This document shows, in pieces, positions 38,079 to 47,056 of a DNA stretch of 64,000 nucleotides; within the stretch, counting starts at the first letter, position 1, and each line of letters opens with the position of its first letter. Made by a program: the position numbers and the translations under genes. The notes beneath the pieces are model-generated. The model worked only from the letters and a program-made list of their open reading frames with translations, was not told where the DNA came from and ran no database searches. Origin of the DNA: Elusimicrobiota bacterium. Its GTDB lineage: Bacteria; Elusimicrobiota; Elusimicrobia; UBA1565; UBA9628. The stretch covers positions 1 to 64,000 of the forward strand of contig JAHFCF010000007.1 of NCBI GenBank assembly GCA_023249645.1, written 5' to 3'.

Positions 38079-39518
38079 ATGAGCATTCGTTATGAGATGG
38101 TCGTGGGCCTCGAAGTCCATGCGCAGCTGGCCACCAAGAGCAAGCTCTTCTGTTCGTGTCCCACGGACGGTTTCGGCGCGCCGCCCAACTCTCGCGTCTG
38201 CCCCCTCTGCACGGGGCAGCCCGGGACCCTGCCGGTCTTGAATCGCAAAGCGGTCGAGCTGGCTTTCCGCGCGGCCCTGGCCCTGGATTGCCGCCTGGCC
38301 CCGTTCTCGATCTTCGCGCGCAAGAATTATTTCTATCCGGACCTGCCCAAGGGCTACCAGATCTCGCAATATGAGCACCCCTTCGCCCAGAACGGCCGGC
38401 TCCAGGTGAAGGATAAAAGCGTGCGCATCCACCGCATCCACCTCGAGGAGGACGCCGGCAAGCTCCTGCACGCGATCGGCTCCAAAGAGCTCGACGGCAC
38501 GCTGGTGGATTTCAACCGCGGCGGCATGCCCTTGATCGAGATCGTCAGCGAGCCGGACATGCGCTCAAGCGAGGAGGCTGCCGCGTATTTATCGGCCTTG
38601 AAGGAAATTGTTCAATATGTGGGAGCCTCGCGCTGCGATATGGAGAAAGGAGAGATGCGTTGTGATGCCAATGTCTCGATCCGTTCATCGGGATCCGCGG
38701 AACTCGGCGTTCGCGTGGAGATCAAAAACCTCAATTCCGTGCGCGCGGTCAAGGAGGCCTTGGACCACGAGTTCGAGCGCCAGTCAGAGCTTCTGACCTG
38801 CGGCGGCCGCGTGCTCCAGGAGACGAGGCTGTGGGATCATGAAGCGGGGACAACCCGCGCCATGCGCTCCAAGGAAGAGGCCCACGACTACCGCTATTTC
38901 CCGGATCCGGATCTGACGCCGTTGGTCGCGGATGAGGCGTTCATCGAGAAGATCCGCTCCGAGCTTCCGGAGCTGCCGGCCGCGCGGCGCCAGCGGTTCC
39001 TGTCCGAATACGGCCTCTCGGAGTATGACGCGGGACTTTTGACTTCCCAGCAGGCTTTGGCGGATTATTTCGAGGCGGCGGTCCGGGGCCGCCAAGCAGC
39101 GGCCAAGACCGCAGCCAATCTCATGGCGACCGAGCTGTTGGCCCGCCTCAATGCCGAGGATGTCGGCATCGACGCCTCGAAAGTGAAGGCGTCGGACCTC
39201 GGAGAGCTCGCCGGCTTGGTCCAGGACGGCACGCTTTCCAGCAAGGGGGCCAAGGCGGCCTTCGCGGCCCTGTGGGCAGGCGGCGATTCCCCCGCCGTCT
39301 TGGTCCAGAAGCTCGGCTTGGCCCAGGTCTCTGACGAGGGACCATTGCGCGCGTGGGTCCAGGAAGCTTTGAGTACCAACGCGCAGGCGGCGGCTGACGC
39401 GAAGGCCGGCAAGCAGCGCGCCGTAGGCGCGCTCGTGGGCGCGGTGATGAAGCTCTCGTGCGGCCAGGCCAATCCCGCGATGGTCAATCGACTCATCAAG
39501 GAGTCCTTGGGCTTATGA
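38079..39518 (+). CDS. gatB: GatB, aspartyl/glutamyl-tRNA amidotransferase subunit B
   Basis: 479 residues. EMVVGLEVHAQL opens the kinase-like domain; FCSCP, VCPLCTGQPGTLPVLN and RKNYFYPDLPKGYQISQYE form the zinc and active-site region; the tail is the helical YqeY-like domain. It phosphorylates the glutamate on mischarged tRNA and amidates it with ammonia from GatA. A separate promoter suggests it is expressed apart from gatCA. Confidence 0.97.
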   Translation: MSIRYEMVVGLEVHAQLATKSKLFCSCPTDGFGAPPNSRVCPLCTGQPGTLPVLNRKAVELAFRAALALDCRLAPFSIFARKNYFYPDLPKGYQISQYEHPFAQNGRLQVKDKSVRIHRIHLEEDAGKLLHAIGSKELDGTLVDFNRGGMPLIEIVSEPDMRSSEEAAAYLSALKEIVQYVGASRCDMEKGEMRCDANVSIRSSGSAELGVRVEIKNLNSVRAVKEALDHEFERQSELLTCGGRVLQETRLWDHEAGTTRAMRSKEEAHDYRYFPDPDLTPLVADEAFIEKIRSELPELPAARRQRFLSEYGLSEYDAGLLTSQQALADYFEAAVRGRQAAAKTAANLMATELLARLNAEDVGIDASKVKASDLGELAGLVQDGTLSSKGAKAAFAALWAGGDSPAVLVQKLGLAQVSDEGPLRAWVQEALSTNAQAAADAKAGKQRAVGALVGAVMKLSCGQANPAMVNRLIKESLGL

Positions 39519-42500
39519 AAACGAATTTTCTGACACTCTTGATGGCGGTGATGAGCGCGGGGGTCTGCCCCTGGGTCGGGGCGTACGACTCGCTCGGGCT
39601 GCAGGCGCCCATCAGATCCGAACAGATGCTGCGCCCCGTGGCCGCGGCCGCGCGCGGCGAGAGGCTTTATGTCCTCGACGAGAAAAAAAGCGCGCTCCTG
39701 ATCTTCGATCGCGACGGCAAGCTTTTGAAACTTGCGGGGCATCCCGGCGACGACAAGGCCTCCTTCGACGAGCCTCAAGGCGTGGCTCTCGGGCCCGACG
39801 GCAGGGTCTTTGTGGCGGACACAGGCAACTCCCGCATCCAGATCCTCGACGGCGAAGGGAATTTCCTGGGGTCTTTCGGCGTCCACGGTTCGGATCGCGG
39901 CAGGCTCAAGAAGCCATCCTCCGTCGCGGTCGGGCTTGACGGCCGCGTCTATGTGGCGGATACGGGCAATTCCCGCGTCCAGGTCTTCACCTCCGAGGGG
40001 ATCCTTCTCTGCGAATTCGGCACCAAGGGCGAGGGTCTTTTGAAGAAGCCCGTCCGCGTGGAGGTCGACGCCGCGGACAACGTCTATGTCCTCGACAGCG
40101 GCAGCGAGCGCCTCTCGAAATTCGACGCGGCCGGGAAATTCACGCGTTCGATGGAGTGTTCCGGCCGCGATTTCGCCATCGACGATTATGGGTTCTTCTA
40201 CGTCCTCGACTCCAAAAGCGGGCGGGTGATCGAGCAGGGACCCGACGGCGCCGTCCTGGGCCGGTTCGGGAGTTCCGGGTCGGGGGCCGGTCAGTACCGC
40301 AAGCCGCAAGGTATCGCGGCGGCTTCGGATGGGACGCTCATCATCCTGGACACGGGCAATTCCCGCGTCCAGAAAGTGGCGATAGCCAACAAACTCAAGA
40401 CCGAACCAGTGGCCTCCAATCTCGGCACGAAGCTGGAGGTCTCTGGGCCCCGCCAGTCATGGCCCGTCCCGGCCACGCTTCTGGCGCCTCTCGCGGAGGA
40501 TGTATACGCCTACCTGCCCGGGGCCGGAGAGTTCGTCGTGCTCGATGGCGATGGCCGCGAGAAGGTCCGCTTCGGGACGAAGCTGGGAGAGGGGCTCCAT
40601 GTGACCCGCGGCACGCAGGGCTTCGCTCTCTCTTCCAAGTCCGGGCTTTATGTCTCCGACACTTCCAACGACCGCCTGCAGCATTTTTCTCTGGCAGGGG
40701 ACTGGCAATCCAACATCGCCGAGAGCACCGGCTTTTTTGACTCCCGGACGAAGGAGGGGCGCTTGAAGGACCCGCGGGGCGTGGCCGTGAACGAGGCCGG
40801 CATGGTCTATGTGGCCAATGCGGGCAATCACCGCGTCGACGCCTTCAATCAGGAAGGGGTCTTCCTCTTCAGCATCGGTCCGGTCGTGGGCCCGCACGCC
40901 TTGGTCGAGCCGACGGCTCTCGCCTGGGATAAGTCTCAGTTCCTTTATTTCACGGACAAGGCCTTGAAGAAGGTGTTCAAAGTCGAGCCCTCAGGGACAT
41001 TCCTCGCGGCGTGGGGGGAAGAAGGGGACGGCCCCGGGCAGTTCGAATCGCCGGCCTCCCTGGCCCTCGACGGCCGCGGCTACCTTTACGTCCTCGACGA
41101 CAAGCTGGGCCGGGTCTCCGTCTTTTCCGCAGACGGCCTCTGGATGACGGATTTCTTCGCCAAGGGGAGAGGCGAGCGCGAGCTCTCCGCGCCCTCGGCG
41201 GTGGCGGTCCAGGGGAAAAGGCTTTTGATCTCAGACCACGGCAGAGGCATCCTCGTGTCCTATGACCTGCATCCCCGCCTGGCTCCGCCCGTGGCCGTGA
41301 GCACGGTCTCCAAGGGGGGAGCGGTGACCCTGTCCTGGCCCGCCGCGGCCGACCCCTGGATCGCCGGCTATCAGGTCTGGCGCTCGAGTCTGTCCGCAGG
41401 CCCATTCCTGCAGGTGGCGCGAGTCGAGACTTCCACATTCCAGGATGAAGACGTCATCCCCTACACGCCCTATTGGTATCAGGTGGCGACCATCGCCAAG
41501 ACCAAGGATGCCGGACCGCTCTCTCGACCGGTGCCGGTCTACGTCACCGGCGCTTTCAACAGGCCGCCCATCGAGATATCGACCATCGCCATCGGCAACA
41601 TCTTCTCGGCGAACTACAAATGGTATCTCAAGAATCCCGTGGGCAAAGCGGTGCTCAAGAACAACGTCCAGATGCCGTTCCAGAATCTGAAGTTCTCCTT
41701 CCGCTTGAAGGAGTTCATGGATTTCGCCACGGACACTCCCCTCGAGCGACTCGAGCCCGGGCAGTCCGTGGAACTTCCCCTCATCGCCACCTTGAACAAT
41801 AAGATCCTCGAGGTCAGCGAGGACACGCCGGTCCAGGCCGAGTTCACGCTGACTTACTTCGAGGAGGGTCAAAGCCGGACCATCTCCCTGGGCAAGCCTC
41901 TGCGCGTCTACTCGCGCAACGCCATCACCTGGGAGAACCCCGAGCGCATCGCCAACTTCATCACGCCCAAGGATCCGCCGGTGCATGACTTCCAGGTGGA
42001 GGCTTTGCGCGACTATCCTCGTCTGGAGCGGGCCGAATTCCTGAACCGCAATCTGGTCACCGCCATGCACCTCTGGGACGCCCTCTCCGAGGCGGGGGTC
42101 CGGTTCCAGAGCAACCCGAACAGCCCCTACGAGGCCCTGCGCGAGGATTCCAACTTCCCGGTGGATTACAGTCAGTTCCCGCGCGAGACCTTGAAGCGCA
42201 AGAGCGGCCAATGCGACGATCTGGCCACGCTCCTGACGGCCATGCTCTACGGCGCCAATGTCCGCGCCGCGATCCTGGACTATCCGGGGCACATGGCCCT
42301 GATGTTCGACACGGAGACGGCCGATCCCGTGGAAGCCGGCCTGCCGGAGACGGACATGGTCCTCTATCAGGGGACCTATTGGATCCCCCTGGAGGCGACC
42401 ATGCTGGGAAAGTCCTTCCCTGAAGCGTTCCACAAGGCGCTCTACGCCTACAGGAGCGAGCAGGAGAAGGGGCGTCTGCATGTCATCGATCCGCGCCAGG

Positions 42501-43018
42501 CTTGGGCTGATTTCGAGCCCGCGACCCTTCCGGAGGTCCATTGGACGGCGGAGGTCCCCAAGGCCGAGGCGCGCCAGAAGCGCTTTGCCGAAGAGGCGGG
42601 CGCTTTGGCGTCCGACCGCCGACAGTTCCTTAGGAAGCATTATGAGGGGGAACTGCGAGAGGATCCCAAGAACACGGATGCCCGCGTCGAATTGGGGCTT
42701 TTAGAATATCAGAACGGGAACTTGGCGGGAGCGGCAGGCGAGTTCACGAAAGCCCTGGCTGTCGATCCGAAGGAGCCCGCGGCCTTGAACAACTTGGGGG
42801 CCCTGGCTTTCTTGTCCGGCGACTATGCCCGCGCCGAGGGGCAATACCTCAAGGCGGTCGACTCGGATCCCACGAGCGCGGATTTCTGGCTCAATCTGGC
42901 CAAGACCGAGGTCAAGCTCAAGAATAGAGCGAAGGCCGAGGAATACGGACAGAAGGCGGCCGCCTTGGACGCATCCTTGGCTCCCGCCATGGAGACTCTG
43001 CTCGAAAATCTGAAGTAA
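39515..43018 (+). CDS. Exported NHL-repeat, FN3, transglutaminase-like and TPR protein
   Basis: 1167 residues with a signal peptide. Residues ~45-585 are NHL-type beta-propeller repeats (recurring VADTGNSRIQI, YVADTGNSRVQV, VYVANAGNHRVDAF). A fibronectin type III domain follows at ~590-675 (VTLSWPAAADPWIAGYQVWRS). A transglutaminase-like fold has KSGQCDDLATLLTAML (Cys ~899) and a GHMALMFD His near 925, with Glu where Asp is usual (WIPLEATM). TPR repeats end the protein (~1045-1160). It is a large extracytoplasmic scaffold, possibly with cross-linking or protease activity; the substrate is unknown. Starts by ATGA overlap with gatB. Confidence 0.85.
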   Translation: MKTNFLTLLMAVMSAGVCPWVGAYDSLGLQAPIRSEQMLRPVAAAARGERLYVLDEKKSALLIFDRDGKLLKLAGHPGDDKASFDEPQGVALGPDGRVFVADTGNSRIQILDGEGNFLGSFGVHGSDRGRLKKPSSVAVGLDGRVYVADTGNSRVQVFTSEGILLCEFGTKGEGLLKKPVRVEVDAADNVYVLDSGSERLSKFDAAGKFTRSMECSGRDFAIDDYGFFYVLDSKSGRVIEQGPDGAVLGRFGSSGSGAGQYRKPQGIAAASDGTLIILDTGNSRVQKVAIANKLKTEPVASNLGTKLEVSGPRQSWPVPATLLAPLAEDVYAYLPGAGEFVVLDGDGREKVRFGTKLGEGLHVTRGTQGFALSSKSGLYVSDTSNDRLQHFSLAGDWQSNIAESTGFFDSRTKEGRLKDPRGVAVNEAGMVYVANAGNHRVDAFNQEGVFLFSIGPVVGPHALVEPTALAWDKSQFLYFTDKALKKVFKVEPSGTFLAAWGEEGDGPGQFESPASLALDGRGYLYVLDDKLGRVSVFSADGLWMTDFFAKGRGERELSAPSAVAVQGKRLLISDHGRGILVSYDLHPRLAPPVAVSTVSKGGAVTLSWPAAADPWIAGYQVWRSSLSAGPFLQVARVETSTFQDEDVIPYTPYWYQVATIAKTKDAGPLSRPVPVYVTGAFNRPPIEISTIAIGNIFSANYKWYLKNPVGKAVLKNNVQMPFQNLKFSFRLKEFMDFATDTPLERLEPGQSVELPLIATLNNKILEVSEDTPVQAEFTLTYFEEGQSRTISLGKPLRVYSRNAITWENPERIANFITPKDPPVHDFQVEALRDYPRLERAEFLNRNLVTAMHLWDALSEAGVRFQSNPNSPYEALREDSNFPVDYSQFPRETLKRKSGQCDDLATLLTAMLYGANVRAAILDYPGHMALMFDTETADPVEAGLPETDMVLYQGTYWIPLEATMLGKSFPEAFHKALYAYRSEQEKGRLHVIDPRQAWADFEPATLPEVHWTAEVPKAEARQKRFAEEAGALASDRRQFLRKHYEGELREDPKNTDARVELGLLEYQNGNLAGAAGEFTKALAVDPKEPAALNNLGALAFLSGDYARAEGQYLKAVDSDPTSADFWLNLAKTEVKLKNRAKAEEYGQKAAALDASLAPAMETLLENLK

Positions 43019-43030
43019 AGGAGGATGGTC

Positions 43031-43561
43031 ATGAAGAAAATCGTGCTATCGGCGGTTGTCCTGGTCTTGGGAAGCGTGGCGCTGAGGGCCGCTCCGGCGG
43101 AGAAGCCCAAGAGCGCGCTGGATTCCATCAAGGTCTATTTTCAGCATCTCAAGCAGGGCTTGACCGAATCAGCGGTGCAGGGAGACTATCAGCGCGGCCG
43201 GCACACGGCCGTGGCCGCGGTGCGCGGGGCGCCGCAGGCCGACGCTCGGGCCGATGCGGACAAGCCCGTGATGAGCCAGCCGGCACAGACGCGGCGGCAG
43301 AAGGCCGAGGCGGCGGAGAGAAGGGAGTTCGAGGGCGCGGTGGACCTGGTCGCCGAGGGGATCAAGCTCAAGAGCGCGGCCAAGGTGGATGCGGGCATCG
43401 CTGCCTTGCAGGCCTTCGAGAAGGCGCACCCCAAGAGCTTGAGGCTCGGCGAGGTCCGCGAGGCTGAGGGAAAGGCTCAGCAGCTCAAGGCGCTGCTGCC
43501 TAGCGAGGCCGTACTTCCCACTCCTTCTTCGTCATCGGGGTCTGGGGCGTCTGGAAATTAG
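43031..43561 (+). CDS. Small exported Ala/Lys/Gln-rich protein
   Basis: 176 residues with a signal peptide (IVLSAVVLVLGSVALRAA) and a charged helical body with a low-complexity Ser/Gly tail. No family was recognised. An AAAGGAGG site lies 6 nt before ATG 43031; the ATG at 43025 is too close to it. It follows the NHL protein by 12 nt, so the two are probably co-transcribed. The last 62 nt overlap the convergent gene. Confidence 0.7.
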   Translation: MKKIVLSAVVLVLGSVALRAAPAEKPKSALDSIKVYFQHLKQGLTESAVQGDYQRGRHTAVAAVRGAPQADARADADKPVMSQPAQTRRQKAEAAERREFEGAVDLVAEGIKLKSAAKVDAGIAALQAFEKAHPKSLRLGEVREAEGKAQQLKALLPSEAVLPTPSSSSGSGASGN

Positions 43562-44498
43562 TATCCACGGGATTGTAGTGCGGGGCATGGATCATGCTGG
43601 CTCTGAATTTCGGCCCGCAGTTCTTGATGGCCTTGTGGAATTCAAGGTGATACTTGCCCCTTTCGGTCTCGTAGCATTGCACGGGAGGGTCCTCGAGCGC
43701 GGCGCCGGCGCATAGGTCGGTGGCGTCGTCTCCGCTCAGATGCTCCTGATGCACTGCCTGCTCATAGTAGCGAGCCGTGTGTTCTCCGGTCGCGTAGCCG
43801 GAGCACAAGTGGATGGCATTTTTGAAAGTGATGGAAGTATTTTCCAGGTCCCTCGTCGCTCGTTTGTAGCAGCCGACGGGATCGCTCTGAAGAGTGGCGT
43901 CCTTGCAGAGCTGGACGGCTTCCGCCTCAGGCACGAGCGCCTGACGGGCTCGGCGATAAAAGATGGCCGTGTGCAGGCCGGCATAGGGTCCTTCGCATAA
44001 CTCCTGGGAATAGGGGTAGCTGATCTTGGCGTCGAAGTTCCTGACCAGATAGGAGCAGAGGGCCGGGTCCGGACGGTAAGGACTGTACTGGCATACGATG
44101 AGCGAATCGGGAGGCAAGGAGTCTCCTTGGGCGCTGAAATTCTCGTTGTTGTTGACATTGACATGGCGTCGGACGGCGTAGTCCAGGCAGATCTGAGGTG
44201 AACCGGCATCCTTCCACAGGGCCAGCGCGTGGAGAACAAGGGCACGCTCTTCCTTGGTGTATTGGGCGAGATTGAGAGGGTCGTCTGTCGGACCGGGCGC
44301 GCTGATGGTCTGGCCGGCCGCTGCCGTGGAGGCGAGGTCCGATGGCTTGACCGGCTGGATGCTCTGGGCGGTCGCAATCGCGTCGCGGATCTGGACCGCC
44401 GCGGGGCTGTCCACGGGGACAATGGGCTGACCGTCGGACGCGAGAGCGTTCGCGGCCGAGAGGCCCAGGGCCACAAGCAACGTCGGCAGACGGAGCAT
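43500..44498 (-). CDS. Exported cysteine-containing repeat protein
   Basis: 332 residues with a signal peptide (LPTLLVALGLSAANALA). The mature part has spaced cysteines in repeat-like helical segments of roughly 35-40 residues, several with the pattern C-x2-A-x5-D-x2-x-C-Y (LCKDATLQSDPVGCYKRA, LCAGAALEDPPVQCYETE). This suggests a disulfide-stabilised helical repeat in the periplasm, reminiscent of Sel1/TPR-like folds. Function unknown. Confidence 0.7.
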   Translation of the reverse strand: MLRLPTLLVALGLSAANALASDGQPIVPVDSPAAVQIRDAIATAQSIQPVKPSDLASTAAAGQTISAPGPTDDPLNLAQYTKEERALVLHALALWKDAGSPQICLDYAVRRHVNVNNNENFSAQGDSLPPDSLIVCQYSPYRPDPALCSYLVRNFDAKISYPYSQELCEGPYAGLHTAIFYRRARQALVPEAEAVQLCKDATLQSDPVGCYKRATRDLENTSITFKNAIHLCSGYATGEHTARYYEQAVHQEHLSGDDATDLCAGAALEDPPVQCYETERGKYHLEFHKAIKNCGPKFRASMIHAPHYNPVDTNFQTPQTPMTKKEWEVRPR

Positions 44499-44506
44499 CT
44501 GCAGAT

Positions 44507-44512
44507 ATTATA
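44507..44512 (-). promoter_or_regulatory. -10 box of the cysteine-repeat protein gene, leaderless type
   Basis: A consensus TATAAT on the minus strand, ending 8 nt before ATG 44498; spacer ATCTGCAG. Confidence 0.5.
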
Positions 44513-44567
44513 GCTCAAGGGTCCGATCTGGGACAGGGCCTTTTTGCCTATGCGGCGGGGGGACAAA

Positions 44568-44619
44568 GGACCTAGAGGGACCTAGGTCTTTTGTGGCCGC
44601 TGGGTGGGTCCAAAGACCC
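44568..44619. repeat. GGTC motif cluster upstream of the peptidase array
   Basis: Two GGACCTAG sites (44568-44575 and 44578-44585) are spaced 10 bp apart, one helical turn; the second is part of the palindrome GACCTAGGTC (44579-44588). A GGGTC-CAAA-GACCC inverted repeat is at 44606-44619. It lies in the 163-bp gap between the divergent cysteine-repeat gene and the first peptidase gene. Confidence 0.65.
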
Positions 44620-44661
44620 TGTTGCGGATTCTCAAGCGTTCTTATCCTATGTAGGAATACA

Positions 44662-45471
44662 ATGAAACAGTGGATTCTCGTTGGTCTTCTGGCGATGCTT
44701 GCGGTTCCCATGAGCTCCGCTGCGGGCCTTCCGGATTTCGACACGGACTTGAAAGCTTTTCGCGCGAAGATGTCCAAGATGGAAGTTCCTCCTGTGCCGG
44801 AGGAAGCCCAGCTGCCGCGTTCCGTGAATGCTTTCGGTCGTTATCCGGAAAAGACGCTCAGGACTATCATCCACCGCTTAGCTGAGCGCGCGGCGCTTGG
44901 CAACATCGAGGCACGCATCTTCATCGACAGGAACAATGATTATGCGCAATTCGATTGTCTAACCCATACTCTTTGGCCGATACAAGGGCCGAATCCTGCC
45001 GCCAGTCAGGCTGCCCATTGTCGGGATGGTTATTACATCATTGCCGGGAGAATTCTCTTCAAGGACGCTCATTCCGCAGATGAGCTGTCATTCGTTATCG
45101 CCCACGAACTCGCCCACATCGCCGACAGGGATTATCGAGGGCAGTTGAGAGCGCTGCAAAAGCTTTGCGGCGTCTCGTTGATGGGTCCTGATGGTGAGCA
45201 AGTCGGCCAAAGGTGCTTGGACGCCCCCAAGATCAGCGCTCGGTTTGATGCCTTCTGCCGGAAGCAAGAGGACGCAGCAGACGCCAACGCCCTCGATCTC
45301 GTCCGGCTGGCCGGTTTCGATCCGTCGGTCGCCAAAGGCTTCTTCATCCATGATAAGGTGCGTATGGGGGTGATGGGCCATAAAGAATCCAAGGGCAGAC
45401 ACGACCGCCTACTCGACCGCGCCTTGAAATTGGACGGTTATAATAGGGACTGGCCGGGGGATCCAAAATGA
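44662..45471 (+). CDS. Secreted M48-like metallopeptidase, array member 1
   Basis: 269 residues: signal peptide (WILVGLLAMLAVPMSSAAG), a conserved leader domain (LPDFDTDLKAFRAKMSKM) and a peptidase-like core. H148-E-L-A-H152 and E203-D-A-A-D207 match the HExxH and ExxAD motifs of M48 peptidases; LVRLAGFDP follows as in that family. Unlike HtpX or Ste24 it has no membrane helices. Between the motifs is a ~45-residue helical insert with cysteines. Its first 104 bases after the signal are identical to those of member 2. Start ATG 44662 has AGGA upstream. Confidence 0.82.
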   Translation: MKQWILVGLLAMLAVPMSSAAGLPDFDTDLKAFRAKMSKMEVPPVPEEAQLPRSVNAFGRYPEKTLRTIIHRLAERAALGNIEARIFIDRNNDYAQFDCLTHTLWPIQGPNPAASQAAHCRDGYYIIAGRILFKDAHSADELSFVIAHELAHIADRDYRGQLRALQKLCGVSLMGPDGEQVGQRCLDAPKISARFDAFCRKQEDAADANALDLVRLAGFDPSVAKGFFIHDKVRMGVMGHKESKGRHDRLLDRALKLDGYNRDWPGDPK

Positions 45472-46166
45472 AAAAATGGCTCCTAGCCGTTTTTGTGGCG
45501 ATGCTCGCGGTTCCCATGAGTGCCGCTGCGGGCCTTCCGGATTTCGACACGGACTTGAAAGCTTTTCGCGCGAAGATGTCCAAGATGGAAGTTCCTCCTG
45601 TGCCGGAGGAAGCCCAGCTGCCGCGTACGGTGGATGCTTTTGGCCCCAATCCGGAGAAGACGCTCCGGGATATTGTCCAGCGCCTAGCGGAGCATGCGGG
45701 GCTGGGGGATATCGGCAGCCGCGTCTTCATCGATATGGCCCACGATGGGGCGGCTTTCGACTGCCAGATCCATTCCCTTTCGCTGAAAGGAGGGCCTGAT
45801 TCTGCCACGATCTATTATTGCCCGGATGACTATTATCTGGTGTTTGGCAACGGCATCTTCTTGATTCGCCATTCCACGGATGAACTGGCCGCATCTGTTG
45901 CCCATGAATTAAGCCATGCAGCCACCCGGAATGCACGGCATACGCTTTCCCCGCGGCAGCAGGAGGATATGGCGGATGCCGAGTCCCTGGACCTGCTTCG
46001 CCTCGCCGGTTTCGACCCCGTTGCCGCGACAATGAAGTGTATGCATTCTAAAGAGTATTGGGATGCGCTGCAAGTGCAGGAGTACGAAGATGGCCATGAT
46101 TTATTGCTTAACCGTGCTCAAAAAATGAAAGTCTATAATCTGCGCTGGCCGGGGACTTCGCCATGA
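45468..46166 (+). CDS. Secreted M48-like metallopeptidase, array member 2
   Basis: 232 residues, the shortest member. Signal peptide and leader domain are nearly identical to member 1. HELSH is at 146-150 and EDMAD at 166-170, so the helical insert found in the other three is deleted and the two motifs are only 16 residues apart. Starts by ATGA overlap with member 1. The deletion may leave a minimal active site or an inactive relative; both zinc-binding motifs are intact. Confidence 0.8.
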   Translation: MKKWLLAVFVAMLAVPMSAAAGLPDFDTDLKAFRAKMSKMEVPPVPEEAQLPRTVDAFGPNPEKTLRDIVQRLAEHAGLGDIGSRVFIDMAHDGAAFDCQIHSLSLKGGPDSATIYYCPDDYYLVFGNGIFLIRHSTDELAASVAHELSHAATRNARHTLSPRQQEDMADAESLDLLRLAGFDPVAATMKCMHSKEYWDALQVQEYEDGHDLLLNRAQKMKVYNLRWPGTSP

Positions 46167-47056
46167 AGAAATGGTTCCTGGCCGTTTTTTTGGCGATGTT
46201 CGTGTGCCCCGTGCGAGCCGGAGAGGGTCTTCCTGATTTTTCCACAGACTTGAAGAAATTCCAAGCGCAGATTTCCAAAATGGAAGTGTTGATGCTGCCT
46301 AAGCCGGAGCAGCTGCCGCGCACAGTGGACGCTTTCGGCCCCGATCCGGAAAAGACGCTCAGGGACATCGTTCACCGCCTGGCGGAGCATGCGGGGCTTG
46401 GCAGCATTGATGACCGCGTCTTCATCGATACGGCCAATCTCGTCACAAATTTCGACTGCCAGGAACATCGCGCCTCGCTGAAGCCGGGGCAGAAATTCGC
46501 TTATCCTGCCACCACGGTTGCTTGCCCGGATGGAGAGTATCTCGTGTTTGGCAGTTTTGTGTTCAAGGCCTATCATTCTACGGATGAGCTGGCCATGGCT
46601 GTCGCGCATGAGCTCGGCCACATGGCTGCCGGGCATGCCGCAGAAAGGAAGAAGATATTGACGAGTTTTTGCGAGGAGTGGGCGCTCCTCCTCAGTCGAA
46701 GCCAATACTCGGACATCGAGAAGCGGCTCCGGGCGCAGGGTGTTTCCTTGCAGGGCGAAGAGTTCCATGCGCTTGCGCGCGCGATGCTGATCGTAGGGTG
46801 TCAAGAGGAGATGTCGCACTCCTCCCCATTCCATCCTTTGTGGCAGAAACAAGAGGATGCGGCAGATGCCAATGCGTTGGATCTTCTCCGGTTGGCAGGC
46901 TACGATGCTTTCGTCGCGCAAATCTTCTTTATGCATTCCAAGGAATGTCTGGATGCTCTCCATAAACCAGAGATCGTCGGAAGACACGATTTGCTGATTC
47001 ATCGTGCTGGAAAAATGGATGTCTATAATCAGAACTGGCCAAGAGCTGCTCCATGA
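46163..47056 (+). CDS. Secreted M48-like metallopeptidase, array member 3
   Basis: 297 residues. Signal peptide; leader domain LPDFSTDLKKFQAQISKMEV; HELGH (AVAHELGHMAAGHA), the closest of the four to classic M48 sequence; then the long insert (TSFCEEWALLLSRSQYSDIEKRLRAQ...) with cysteines, and EDAADANALDLLRLAGYD. Starts by ATGA overlap with member 2. Confidence 0.82.
   Translation: MKKWFLAVFLAMFVCPVRAGEGLPDFSTDLKKFQAQISKMEVLMLPKPEQLPRTVDAFGPDPEKTLRDIVHRLAEHAGLGSIDDRVFIDTANLVTNFDCQEHRASLKPGQKFAYPATTVACPDGEYLVFGSFVFKAYHSTDELAMAVAHELGHMAAGHAAERKKILTSFCEEWALLLSRSQYSDIEKRLRAQGVSLQGEEFHALARAMLIVGCQEEMSHSSPFHPLWQKQEDAADANALDLLRLAGYDAFVAQIFFMHSKECLDALHKPEIVGRHDLLIHRAGKMDVYNQNWPRAAP

Noticed and set aside
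41231-42640. A 469-codon minus-strand frame inside the NHL protein gene
   Set aside because: Antisense shadow of a well-supported gene; no signal peptide, motif or initiation site. The same holds for those at 19253-20509, 23283-24677 and 32341-33834.
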